Shown: positions 15,765-25,682 of the stretch, piece after piece | Layout of the letters: the number at the start of each line of letters is the position of its first letter | How positions within the stretch are numbered: the stretch's first letter is position 1 | Source: a bacterium | Lineage (GTDB): Bacteria > Patescibacteriota > Gracilibacteria > Peribacterales > Peribacteraceae | DNA length: 34,155 nucleotides | Assembly (NCBI GenBank): GCA_027592135.1 | Contig: JAQCIJ010000001.1 | Coordinates: forward strand, 1-34,155 | Direction of reading: 5' to 3' | The notes under the pieces: model-generated | Database searches by the model: none | The model's input: only the letters and a program-made list of their open reading frames with translations | Told to the model about the DNA's origin: nothing | Position numbers and translations under genes: made by a program

Positions 15765-17480
15765 TTGAAACAAATATTACAAAAAGTAAACATCAGGCTA
15801 AAGTATGCATTTGTCGCTGTAACAAGCACTTTTCCTGTTCCTGCAGCGGCTGCAGCCCCTGGAAAACTCTTTGCAGAGTCTTCAGATAGAGGTGCTCACA
15901 TGATTATGATGTTTGTGACATTCGTTATTATCTCTGCAGTACTCATACGGATATGGATGGGAATTATGAACCACTCTGCAGTGCATCACGATTCGATTGA
16001 TACAATAGAAGCGCAAAAGCGAGCACCATATCTACCTTCATTGAGAACGATTATTACAACAGTAATCTGCACAGCAGGTTTGTTCTTGCTTAGTCTTAAA
16101 ACAATGGACGGCATCGTTCCATTCCATGGACCGAATGGACAATCGAACGCTGCGATCTTCTTTGGTGCCATTGGCCTTATCAGTATCTTTGCAGAATTTC
16201 TTTGGCCGAAGGCGAAGCACTATGTGTTTGCCTTCTCTATAGGAACACTGGTTACATTTATTCTGGTAGGCTTTTACTACATGTTGTTTTATAGGTCGGT
16301 TCAGCAAGATCCATTCTTTATGGCTCTTGGTATTATGTGTGTCGTTATGGCATGGAGGTTCTTGTTTGGGCCGTGGAGACCTAAGGTAAAAGCGACTGTT
16401 CTTGGGACATTTATCTTGTGGCTTGCAGTACATATATTTATGAAAGAAGCGCCAACGCAGCGTTCTGCACACTTACTTGCCACACTTATCGCATTTATCC
16501 CAGCAGTGATCTGGTGCATGCTCTTCCTTAAAGAGCACAAGCAACGTATGAGCCTCGTTATCCTCATGTTCTTTGCAGGAATGCTCTCGACAGCACCTGT
16601 CCTCTTTTATGATGCAATGGTACGACACAAGGTAGAACTGCAGTTCTTCCTCTTTAGTGTCACTCCTGAAAACTTCACACGAAGCTCCAATGCATTCGTC
16701 AGTGGAAACCTTGTCGGGGTTACCGGAGTACAATCAACAATCGTAGTAACGCTCATTTCCTTCTTGATCGTCGGTCTAATCGAAGAGATCTCGAAGTTCT
16801 GGGTCCTTAAAAAGAGTGGTCGCAACTTCTTTAGTTCTATTGATGACGTATTGCAGCTTGGTATTATCGTCGCAATCGGATTTGCCTTTGCAGAAAACGT
16901 GATGAACCCAAGTTACTTCTTGGCATTTGTTCGTTCATACCTCATTAACCCAGAAGTTCCTATGTGGGGAGCATTTTTTGGTAATGTTCTTGGTCGTGCG
17001 ATTCTTACAAACATGGTACATATTCTTTCTACTGGAGTATTTGCGTACTTCTATGGAAAGATGTTGTTTGCAGGTCCTGTACTCGAAGAAGAGCATAAAG
17101 CAGGAAAGATCCACCCTATTCCGCACATGGTTCACAGTATCTTCCGTATTCCAGAAAAGCTGGCTTTCCGTCGTGAGAGTATTACCCTCGGTCTAGTAGC
17201 GTCTGTAACGCTTCATGGAATGTTTAACTTCTTGGTAACACTTCCAGATCTTCTTCCGGGAAATCCTCGAACAGTAGGAGACCTACTCGGGAGCAACCCC
17301 GATTCACCGTTGCATTACATCGCACTACTAATAATTCCGTCTATGTTCTACGTTGTTGGGGGTTTTTGGATTCTCTCTATTCTCTTTTACAAGAAAGAGT
17401 GCATGAAAGAGCGTGGAGTATTAGTCGAAGCAGATACATTTATTCCAGCAGAGAGTTTTTATTCGCAGTATGCGAAGTAA
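15765..17480 (+). CDS. PrsW-family intramembrane metalloprotease
   Basis: A 571-residue membrane protein with about ten to twelve hydrophobic helices. The PrsW motifs are present in the second half: GLIEEISKFWVL (EExxK), AFAENVMNP (ExxN) and LHGMFNF (HxxxN). PrsW proteases cleave membrane anti-sigma factors or related targets. The N-terminus has a short hydrophobic segment near FPVPAAAAAPGK. The first half carries extra helices compared with the usual 200-250 residue family size. The start is TTG, 9 nt after a strong extended -10. No sigma or anti-sigma gene is nearby, so its target is unknown. Confidence 0.88.
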   Translation: MKQILQKVNIRLKYAFVAVTSTFPVPAAAAAPGKLFAESSDRGAHMIMMFVTFVIISAVLIRIWMGIMNHSAVHHDSIDTIEAQKRAPYLPSLRTIITTVICTAGLFLLSLKTMDGIVPFHGPNGQSNAAIFFGAIGLISIFAEFLWPKAKHYVFAFSIGTLVTFILVGFYYMLFYRSVQQDPFFMALGIMCVVMAWRFLFGPWRPKVKATVLGTFILWLAVHIFMKEAPTQRSAHLLATLIAFIPAVIWCMLFLKEHKQRMSLVILMFFAGMLSTAPVLFYDAMVRHKVELQFFLFSVTPENFTRSSNAFVSGNLVGVTGVQSTIVVTLISFLIVGLIEEISKFWVLKKSGRNFFSSIDDVLQLGIIVAIGFAFAENVMNPSYFLAFVRSYLINPEVPMWGAFFGNVLGRAILTNMVHILSTGVFAYFYGKMLFAGPVLEEEHKAGKIHPIPHMVHSIFRIPEKLAFRRESITLGLVASVTLHGMFNFLVTLPDLLPGNPRTVGDLLGSNPDSPLHYIALLIIPSMFYVVGGFWILSILFYKKECMKERGVLVEADTFIPAESFYSQYAK

Positions 17481-17512
17481 GTTATTGACCATACACTCAC
17501 GCGTACAGTTCT

Positions 17513-17540
17513 TTGATATCAGTAATACCCAAGGTACAAT
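17513..17540 (+). promoter_or_regulatory. Promoter of ctpA
   Basis: TTGATA (17513-17518), a 16-bp spacer and TACAAT (17535-17540). The preferred start at 17565 is 24 nt downstream, giving a short leader. A GTG at 17541 directly abuts the -10 and is probably not transcribed. Confidence 0.6.
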
Positions 17541-17564
17541 GTGATCAACCTCTTCTATATTGAT

Positions 17565-19205
17565 ATGAAACGATTTTCTCGAATACTTTCTGCAACACTT
17601 CTTTTTGTGCTTCTTGCTCCCGTAGCAAGCTTTGCCGCAAGTGCAGATGATGCATTACCAGGATACGGAGACAGCGTAGTTATTTCTCGAGGAGACTTTA
17701 TCCGTGCTGCGGTGCAAGTCTTAGAGATGGAGAACATGTCAGTAGATGAAACTATAGATTTGCCATATCGTAGAGTCGCTAGGGGATTAGAGAAGTATAT
17801 ACGTATCGCTCATACAAAAGATGCACTGGAGGCATTTAGATATGATCTATTGCTTGCGCAGGATATAACGAGGGGTGATGCTCTCCGTGTACTGGTGAAT
17901 CTTTCAGGGAAAACAACAACAACACCTGCTTCCTTTAAAGATGTACGCATAGGATCGGAGGAAGAGTACGCAGTACGAGTAGCTATAGACCAAAAGTGGA
18001 TGGAGCCCATTCGTAATGATTTGTTTGGAGTAAGAAGAAAGCTCACTGGGCGAGAGGCGATACTCCTTCTAAGAAAAGCTTCTGGAGAAACGATGATGCC
18101 AAGTACAACGAACAACACGAATGGAAATTCTACAACCATTAAAGTAAATTATACGTCGCAGCAGAGACTGATGAATCTACCAAAGACACAGATACTCGAG
18201 TCTATTTGGAGTATGATTGAAAGAGAATTTTACTATACCGATAATATCGATGTTGATGAGGCAGCATTTGGTGCTGCAGAAGGATTAGTAAAAAGCTTGG
18301 GAGATAAATACACTACATTTATGCGACCTGTGCGTGCACAGCAATTCCAGACTCAGATCAAAGGAGAGGTAACCGGCATCGGGGCACAGGTAGAGTATAT
18401 TGATGAAATATTCACCATTATTTCTCCAATTAAAGGTTCTCCAGCAGAAGCCGCGGGCTTAAAGCCTGGAGACCAAGTAATCAAGGTAGATGGTGTACCG
18501 CTCGCAGGACTCTCTTTTATGGATGCTGTCGATAAAGTACGAGGTCCTAAGGGGTCAAAAGTAAAACTGACGATTCGTCGAGATGGTATAGAGCTTGATT
18601 TTGATGTGCTCCGCGATATTATTCGTGTTCCAGAGGATATTATTACGTGGCAAGGAGATATTGCCGTAGTGCAAATTACACAGTTTGGACGTGTGACCCA
18701 AGAAGGACTTCGTCCTCAGATGGAGGAAATTGTGAAGAAAAATCCAAAGGGTATTGTTCTTGATCTTCGTAGCAATCCAGGAGGACTTCTCTCTGCAGCA
18801 AATCTTGTTGTCAGCCTCTTTGTTCCAAAAGGAACGCCATATGTAGAAGTACGTTCTCGAAAAGATCAGAGTCTATCGCTAACGACACAAGAACAAGTAG
18901 TGCCAGATTCCATTCCTGTTGTCGTTCTGGCTAACGAAGGATCTGCTTCGGCTTCAGAAATTGTTGCTGGTGCGTTGCAAGACCTCGATCGCGCAACAGT
19001 CGTTGGAGCAAAAACATTCGGAAAAGGAACAGTGCAACAGGTGTTAGAGTTTAATGATCAAAGTAGCCTCAAGATGACTATCGCAGAGTGGTTTACACCG
19101 AACGGCGGTAAGATCGATGGAATCGGCGTTCATCCCGATATTGGTATTTCTGAGATAGAAGGAAGAGACGCACCGTTGCTGAAGGCACTTGATCTATTGC
19201 GGTAA
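17565..19205 (+). CDS. ctpA: SLH-like plus PDZ carboxyl-terminal protease (S41)
   Basis: A 546-residue secreted protease. The signal peptide is residues 1-24 (MKRFSRILSATLL, ends ASFA). Degenerate SLH-like repeats occupy about 28-180. A PDZ domain covers 260-345 (GIGAQVEYIDE, then GLKPGDQVIKVDGVPL). The S41 peptidase domain lies about 355-530 and has the Ser in NEGSASASEI and the Lys in KTFGKGTVQQ that form the Ser-Lys dyad. It trims or degrades envelope proteins at their C-termini. The frame could start at GTG 17541, but the ATG at 17565 begins the signal peptide. The last 12 bp overlap the RT stop region in opposite orientation. Confidence 0.93.
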   Translation: MKRFSRILSATLLFVLLAPVASFAASADDALPGYGDSVVISRGDFIRAAVQVLEMENMSVDETIDLPYRRVARGLEKYIRIAHTKDALEAFRYDLLLAQDITRGDALRVLVNLSGKTTTTPASFKDVRIGSEEEYAVRVAIDQKWMEPIRNDLFGVRRKLTGREAILLLRKASGETMMPSTTNNTNGNSTTIKVNYTSQQRLMNLPKTQILESIWSMIEREFYYTDNIDVDEAAFGAAEGLVKSLGDKYTTFMRPVRAQQFQTQIKGEVTGIGAQVEYIDEIFTIISPIKGSPAEAAGLKPGDQVIKVDGVPLAGLSFMDAVDKVRGPKGSKVKLTIRRDGIELDFDVLRDIIRVPEDIITWQGDIAVVQITQFGRVTQEGLRPQMEEIVKKNPKGIVLDLRSNPGGLLSAANLVVSLFVPKGTPYVEVRSRKDQSLSLTTQEQVVPDSIPVVVLANEGSASASEIVAGALQDLDRATVVGAKTFGKGTVQQVLEFNDQSSLKMTIAEWFTPNGGKIDGIGVHPDIGISEIEGRDAPLLKALDLLR

Positions 19206-20144
19206 ACTCAAAAACCAGCACTGGTTCTGCAGATCTTGACTCAACAGGTAGCAGTCCGCGTGCGAGAGAACACCGAGATAGGACTGTAGTGATTGATCGA
19301 CGCTCTCAGGCGAGATATGCCCCGCTTTGCAACTATCGATTCGATCACTGAGCTTCCTCATCATGCGTCGCTCTGTTTTCGTGCGAAGCATACGGTGATG
19401 CGGCAGGAGCATATATCCAAGGAAATCGATGCCTTGCTTGTATTTCAGGAACGCATCGAGTTCTTCACGGCTTGCCGCGACGATCACGAAGTCATCCGTG
19501 TACCGGACGAAGTGTTTGATCCTGAGTGTATGTTTGATGAATTGATCGAACTCGTTGAGGTAGACATTGGCAAAGAGCTGAGAAGTAAGATTGCCGATAG
19601 GGATTCCCTTCCGCCCGAAGAGTTCGGGATCCTTGGCAAAGGAACTCCCGATGATTTCACAGAGCAACGCAATGGTTTTCTCATCCTTTACCCGTCTTCC
19701 GATGATATGGAGGAGTATGTCATGATCGACGGAAGCAAAGAACTGATGGACGTCGCATTTGAGAACAAAGCATGGGCGTGTCCCGTTCCGGCTCACACTT
19801 TTTAGCATCCCATCGAGTGCGTTTACCGCTTTGTGCGTCCCTTTGCCTTTCTGGCAGGAAAAATTGAGTACCGAGAAAACGGCATGATGCAGAATGCGAT
19901 CCCGCACACTTGCATTGTGAATGCGGCGCTGTTTTGGATCGCAAATGGTGAAAGCGCTGTAGGATTCGTGCCGGTATGTTCCGGCTGCAAGTTCCCGATG
20001 CAGGGCAAAGAGATTCTGCTCCATCCTGCGCTCAAATTCCTGCACATCCTTCCGAGCTTGTTTACCCTTCCGAAACTCCTCCCATGCAGTAAAAAGGGTT
20101 TCCTTTGAGGTAATTTTGCCGAAAAGGTGCTTGTATACCTTCAT
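19194..20144 (-). CDS. DGR-type reverse transcriptase
   Basis: A 316-residue RT of the diversity-generating retroelement clade. RDRILHHAVF (81-90) and SCQKGKGTH (96-104) precede motif A, with D131 in LKCDVHQFFASVD. The motif typical of DGR RTs, IGNLTSQLFAN, is at 183-193, the catalytic YTDD at 215-218, and FLGY at 241-244. The thumb region has SYLGVLSHADCYLL at the end. Only 22 residues separate YTDD from FLGY, where other DGR RTs have about 40-50, so the region around motif 6 appears deleted in frame. The enzyme copies the TR RNA with adenine-directed errors. It is opposite in strand to its target and TR. Activity of this copy is uncertain. Confidence 0.92.
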   Translation of the reverse strand: MKVYKHLFGKITSKETLFTAWEEFRKGKQARKDVQEFERRMEQNLFALHRELAAGTYRHESYSAFTICDPKQRRIHNASVRDRILHHAVFSVLNFSCQKGKGTHKAVNALDGMLKSVSRNGTRPCFVLKCDVHQFFASVDHDILLHIIGRRVKDEKTIALLCEIIGSSFAKDPELFGRKGIPIGNLTSQLFANVYLNEFDQFIKHTLRIKHFVRYTDDFVIVAASREELDAFLKYKQGIDFLGYMLLPHHRMLRTKTERRMMRKLSDRIDSCKAGHISPESVDQSLQSYLGVLSHADCYLLSQDLQNQCWFLSLPQ

Positions 20145-20360
20145 TGCTGCATTGTAGAAGTTTTCGGGGACATTGACAGAAACTAACTTTTATTATAAGT
20201 TATGCCAAGTGTTCTTTCAGAGCATCGTCAAGATTCAGGTAAAGAGACAAGCTCTCTGTGCATTTTGCGTGCTTAGGGCGCTTGTCTCATTTCCGAGCAA
20301 GTCCGAGCCGACGGTACAATCGGTAATACTTGTATGCCCTAAGGGGTAAAGGAGAATCTC
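20145..20360. other. Divergent control region between RT and target gene
   Basis: No gene is recognised. It must carry the promoters of the divergent RT and target genes. It holds a 9-bp inverted repeat GAGACAAGC (20244-20252) and GCTTGTCTC (20280-20288) with a 27-nt loop. An ORF of 24 codons from 20208 looks like chance. AAGGAG (20349-20354) is the SD of the target gene. Confidence 0.4.
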
Positions 20361-21059
20361 ATGAAGACCGCCGCAACAAGCTTGACTAGCCTACCACAGA
20401 AGAAGATCACGACTGGCCTCAAGCGACTCCAAGAGGCAGGCATCACACCAGAGCGATGGCTAGCCATGCTCGACGCAGACCCTGCTTCCATGCAGAGACT
20501 TGTGCGCTACATCAGGACGGGGTGTCCCTTTTTGGGGACGGGTGTGTCCTACGATGCGGCCACGGTTGGTCGCACTCTCGGATTCTCCTGCGAGTGCAGC
20601 GAACCCGTCCCAAAGGCCAACGACGGCGAAATCGTCGTTTACTACGGAGGCTGGAGCCTCGGCGATCTCGTCGGAACGGGCAAGGTGGTCAACCACCTGT
20701 CTTCCGAGAGGGAGACGTGGAAGGCCGAACCGGGGTACTATCGGGTGCTTCTGCCCGTCCCTGATTCAAATAGGAAGACGTGGAGTCAGCAAGCGGGTGA
20801 CGAGGACAGCATGCTTGTCCGTCAATACGACGGGTGGCAGCCCATCCCAACACCCGTTGGTGCAACTGCACTGGCCGTGTATCTCGGTATCAGTGGCGAA
20901 GATCTCCTCAAAGGGAATTTCGCTCGCTGTGATGAGGCGCTCCCCGACGATCGCCACGCCGCACTCTGCGTCGACGAGGGTCGCGTGGGCGTCGACAGCG
21001 ACTACTGGGGTGGCTGCTCCAGCGGCCGCGTCTATCTCGGTGCCGCTCGGAAGTCCTGA
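20361..21059 (+). CDS. DGR variable (target) protein, C-lectin-type C-terminus
   Basis: A 232-residue protein without signal peptide or membrane helix. The N-terminal 60 residues are helical (ITTGLKRLQEAGITPERWLAML). A middle region follows with YYGGWSLGDL and GYYRVLLPVPDSNRKTW. Residues 193-230 are the variable repeat, ending in the SGRVYLGAAR block expected of C-type-lectin folds in DGR proteins. Adenine-derived codons cluster at about 15 sites, presumably ligand-binding positions. The SD AAGGAG is 6 nt from the ATG, unlike the leaderless neighbours, and the gene is visibly GC-richer. Both points suggest lateral origin. The ligand is unknown, and cytoplasmic or surface location cannot be decided. 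Confidence 0.88.
   Translation: MKTAATSLTSLPQKKITTGLKRLQEAGITPERWLAMLDADPASMQRLVRYIRTGCPFLGTGVSYDAATVGRTLGFSCECSEPVPKANDGEIVVYYGGWSLGDLVGTGKVVNHLSSERETWKAEPGYYRVLLPVPDSNRKTWSQQAGDEDSMLVRQYDGWQPIPTPVGATALAVYLGISGEDLLKGNFARCDEALPDDRHAALCVDEGRVGVDSDYWGGCSSGRVYLGAARKS
20937..21052 (+). repeat. DGR variable repeat (VR)
   Basis: 116 bp at the 3' end of the target gene, matching the template repeat at 21457-21569. All 20 substitutions fall at adenines of the TR (15 to G, 4 to C, 1 to T). One extra codon (TAC before TGG) is present in the VR. The last 23 bp (from GTCTATCTCGG) are identical and GC-rich, as expected for the initiation-of-mutagenic-homing segment. Confidence 0.95.
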
Positions 21060-21098
21060 GCCTTGAGTCTTGAGGGCTTGCGCCTTCTTGACGCCTTG

Positions 21099-21136
21099 AA
21101 CCTCCGCGACATTTTTTTCGCGGGGGTTCTTTTTTG
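21099..21136 (+). terminator. Terminator of the DGR target gene
   Basis: A 10-bp stem (21099-21108 with 21119-21128, one T-G pair) closes an AT-rich loop. The 3' arm CGCGGGGGTT is followed by CTTTTTTT, 40 bp after the target stop. Confidence 0.85.
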
Positions 21137-21456
21137 ATACACTGCATTTGTGCATCGCTCTTGTAGCCGGGATCACGGTTCCGTCTCGCGGCGCACCTCG
21201 TCTCTGCTTACCCGGCGTAGCCTTGGCGAAGTCGGGCAATCACCGAAGCGATGAGCGTAGGTGAAAACTCACCGGAGTGTCGCGTCTCTACGGAGCACGA
21301 CAGCGAGTGGGCTCAGACGAAGGAACTTCTTGCTCATTCTCAGCGGAGATATGGGTCACACCATTGCTCCCGAATGAAATACAGGGAGAAGAGGATATAG
21401 GTCGCAAGGCGGTAAACCTCGACTTCCGGTGTCTATAGACGGGAATGGGCAACATA
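21137..21456 (+). other. Non-coding spacer before TR with REP-like element and hairpins
   Basis: No gene is recognised between the target terminator and the TR. It holds a REP-like palindrome (21211-21237), a 5-bp hairpin GGTGA-AAAC-TCACC (21260-21273) and a TGTCG/CGACA stem near 21278-21304. It could be the 5' part of the TR-containing RNA, which must be transcribed on the plus strand to serve the plus-strand VR. No convincing promoter is seen. Confidence 0.4.
21211..21237. repeat. REP-like imperfect palindrome
   Basis: Begins CCCGG and ends CGGGC, with TAGCCTTGGCG in the centre. That 11-base string also occurs in the ribD repeat. Such elements are common in CPR genomes, where they give chance peptides of the PDFAKATPG type. 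This one lies inside the DGR. Confidence 0.6.
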
Positions 21457-21569
21457 GCGCTACCCAACGATAACCACGCCGAACTCTACGTCAACGAGGG
21501 TCGCGTGAACGTCAACAACAACTGGGATGACAACTCCAACGACAACGTCTATCTCGGTGCCGCTCGGAA
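21457..21569 (+). repeat. DGR template repeat (TR)
   Basis: 113 bp with 33 adenines, most in AAC codons (11 AAC in the frame homologous to the VR). It is outside any gene and in the same orientation as the VR. The 80 non-adenine bases are all conserved in the VR. It has AAC-AAC-AAC where the VR has four codons, so the TR probably lost one AAC after the last transfer, or the VR gained one. Confidence 0.95.
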
Positions 21570-21588
21570 CTTCCTTCAGTCAGTCCGA

Positions 21589-21620
21589 ACAACTCTCTCG
21601 AACAACCGTGAGAGAGTTGT
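21589..21620. other. 11-bp hairpin immediately after the TR
   Basis: A perfect stem ACAACTCTCTC (21589-21599) with GAGAGAGTTGT (21610-21620), 10-nt loop, 19 bp downstream of the TR and 2 bp beyond the avd stop on the other strand. It could end the TR RNA, or serve the same role as the cruciforms seen near DGR repeats. It lacks a strong T tract. Confidence 0.75.
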
Positions 21621-21621
21621 C

Positions 21622-21783
21622 CTATTCCTTTACATCGAGGATCAGGTTCTCTACTCGCTGCCAAAGTGTGTAGCGGTCTGCCTTCGAGACGATACCGCGC
21701 AGACCGTGGAAGGTGCGGTAGAGATCGTATGCACGGCGCAGAATGGGGATATCAAAAGCATCTCCCCCTCTGTCTGTATTCAT
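21622..21783 (-). pseudogene. avd: Truncated avd-like DGR accessory gene
   Basis: 53 codons, starting directly at the rpsU stop (TAGATG). They match the first half of Avd-type four-helix-bundle proteins: FDIPILRRAYDLYRTFHGL, then SKADRYTLWQRVENLILDVKE. DGR Avd proteins, about 110-130 residues, bind the RT and the TR RNA and are needed for cDNA synthesis. Here the protein stops after helix 2 begins, and the downstream sequence is the hairpin and TR rather than further avd. It therefore appears to have lost helices 3 and 4, with the new end formed by rearrangement next to the TR. A functional short form cannot be excluded. Confidence 0.75.
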
Positions 21784-21999
21784 CTACATATTGCTGTAAA
21801 ACTGATTTTTTCTATTCTTATCTCTGTACTCTTCACGCTTGAGAGCCTTTTGGCGCGTAAGACGCTTCGTAGGTTTTTTCTTGTTGTGGCCCAATTCACG
21901 AAGCAGCTTCATAAGTCCTGTTTTTTGGACCTGACGCTTAAATCTCTGCTGAAGAGCATCATTACTTTCATTGCCTTTTTTGTGAGCGTGTACTGTCAT
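21784..21999 (-). CDS. rpsU: Ribosomal protein bS21
   Basis: A 71-residue basic protein of the bS21 family, as found in CPR bacteria. NESNDALQQRFKRQVQKTGLM corresponds to the conserved helix 1 region. KKKPTKRLTRQKALKREE forms the basic second helix. It binds the 16S 3' region of the small subunit. The start ATG at 21999 lacks an SD. The gene is divergent from gyrB, and its stop abuts the avd remnant, so the DGR segment seems to have landed directly behind it. Confidence 0.85.
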   Translation of the reverse strand: MTVHAHKKGNESNDALQQRFKRQVQKTGLMKLLRELGHNKKKPTKRLTRQKALKREEYRDKNRKNQFYSNM

Positions 22000-22034
22000 T
22001 TCTGGGGCAGCTTAGGGAGACTGAGATACTTTAG

Positions 22035-24143
<2,109 letters not shown>

Positions 24144-24165
24144 GCAGTAAGAGGCAGGCGGGCGG

Positions 24166-25497
24166 TTAGTCCTCAAACCCATCCCTCAGCACGTACGTAT
24201 CGAGGTTCTCTTTTCCAATCAGTTTAATAATTTCTGGAACTGCTTTATCGATCTTAACCTCTCTCTGCTTACCTAGAGCCATATCTCGCAAAATAATGGT
24301 TCCTGCTTTTACTTCCATTTGGCCAAGTAATAATGTGTACTTTGCGCCAAACTTATCGGCGAGGCGCATTTGGCTTTTAAGACTTGCTTCACCAAGAGCA
24401 CCAAGTGTGTGCACACCCAAGTCTCGCAATTCAGAAATTAAACTAAGACATTTCTTTTTAGCACTAGGCCCAAGCTGTGCGACAAACACATCGATTTGGT
24501 CTTTGTGTGGAGCTTGCACACCTGCTTGTTTCATCTGGTAGATAATACGTTCCATTCCTCCAGCAAATCCAACACCAGGAGTAGGTTGGCCACCAAGCAT
24601 CTCCATAAGTGGATCGTACCGCCCACCTCCACCTACTGAATTTTTTCCTCCGGTATCGTTATCAAAGAACTCAAAGACGGTTTGGTTGTAGTAATCGAGC
24701 CCCCGAACAAGTTGGTTGTTTTCGACATATTCATCACCAAGCTCATCAAGATATTCTTTTACGGTATTGTGATATTCTTTGCTTTCCTCACCAATGAATT
24801 GGTCCAACGTCGGAGCATTCTTTAGTAAGATGCGTGTGTCCTCTTCTTTGGAGTCCAAAAGTCGAAGAGGATTTGTTTCGAGCCGAGTTCGGTCTAGTTC
24901 TGGTAAGTTTCGCTCCTTTCCAATGAAGTAATCCTTAAGAGCGGTGATGTATTCTTGGCGGTTTTCTGCAGTACCAATATTATTGAGCTGTAATGTAAGA
25001 CGATCGTGAATGCGGAGGTCTTTAAAGATTTTATTACACACGTGAATTAACTGTGCATCCAAAGAGGGGTCACTAAGTCCAATAACCTCTAGGTCAAATT
25101 GGTGGAACTGACGGTATCGTCCTTTTTGTGGACGGTCATGTCGGAAGCAAGGCCCAATAGAATAGAGCTCCACAGGTTGTGGCAATTGTTTCATGCCATG
25201 TTCGATGTAGCTTCGGCAGATGCTTGCGGTAAATTCTGGTCGCAACGCATACTCTTCCATTCCTTCTTCGCTGTGGTGTGAACCCACCATAAACAGCTCC
25301 TTCTCGACAATGTCGGTGTGCTGCCCAATTCCTCGTTCGAAGACTTCTTTCTTTTCGAATGTAGGGGTGTCTATACGCTTAAATCCTGCCTGCCTGCAGC
25401 GGTGACGTACAGCCTTCTTAATGTAGGTGTGGTACTGGTGATCCTCTGGTAGGACATCAGATGTTCCCTTTGGTGTGCGATATTTTACTTCAGACAT
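24166..25497 (-). CDS. hisS: Histidyl-tRNA synthetase
   Basis: A 443-residue class II HisRS. The N-terminal motif 1 region (RTPKGTSDVLPEDH, then YALRPEFTASICRSYIEH) is followed by motif 2 (FRHDRPQKGRYRQFHQFDLE) near 120-140. The histidine-specific LVRGLDYYNQTVFEF follows, and motif 3 is near TPGVGFAGGMERI. A C-terminal anticodon-binding domain follows from about 345. It charges tRNA-His, and a tRNA-His gene lies 186 bp upstream on the same strand. GyrB is convergent with a 22-bp gap. Confidence 0.97.
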   Translation of the reverse strand: MSEVKYRTPKGTSDVLPEDHQYHTYIKKAVRHRCRQAGFKRIDTPTFEKKEVFERGIGQHTDIVEKELFMVGSHHSEEGMEEYALRPEFTASICRSYIEHGMKQLPQPVELYSIGPCFRHDRPQKGRYRQFHQFDLEVIGLSDPSLDAQLIHVCNKIFKDLRIHDRLTLQLNNIGTAENRQEYITALKDYFIGKERNLPELDRTRLETNPLRLLDSKEEDTRILLKNAPTLDQFIGEESKEYHNTVKEYLDELGDEYVENNQLVRGLDYYNQTVFEFFDNDTGGKNSVGGGGRYDPLMEMLGGQPTPGVGFAGGMERIIYQMKQAGVQAPHKDQIDVFVAQLGPSAKKKCLSLISELRDLGVHTLGALGEASLKSQMRLADKFGAKYTLLLGQMEVKAGTIILRDMALGKQREVKIDKAVPEIIKLIGKENLDTYVLRDGFED

Positions 25498-25573
25498 CCG
25501 AAATAGCCTAGCAGATCAAGAGATCTTAGCCAAGGGGCTTATTTGATATTAAATGGCTCGTCTTCGTCCGTCT

Positions 25574-25673
25574 CCGTCACGTCACTTCGTGACGGACTAC
25601 GACGGGGCTACGACGCAGCACCCTTGAGAAAGTTGAGGCACACCACGACGAAGTGCCGAGCTTCGCGAGGCAC
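25574..25673. repeat. GC-rich hairpin repeats between hisS and tRNA-His
   Basis: A 7-bp stem CCGTCAC/GTGACGG (25574-25595) with a competing GTCAC-TTC-GTGAC hairpin inside it. A second stem GTGCC/GGCAC (25653-25673) encloses GAGCTTCGCGA. The ACTACGACGG-type sequence is like repeats found in CPR genomes. They may be REP-type elements. Confidence 0.5.
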
Positions 25674-25682
25674 GAAGACGGG

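Noticed and set aside
20500-21066. 188-codon ORF in another frame of the DGR target gene
   Set aside because: It is a by-product of high GC in the target gene. The 20361 frame has the SD, the terminator spacing and the VR frame.
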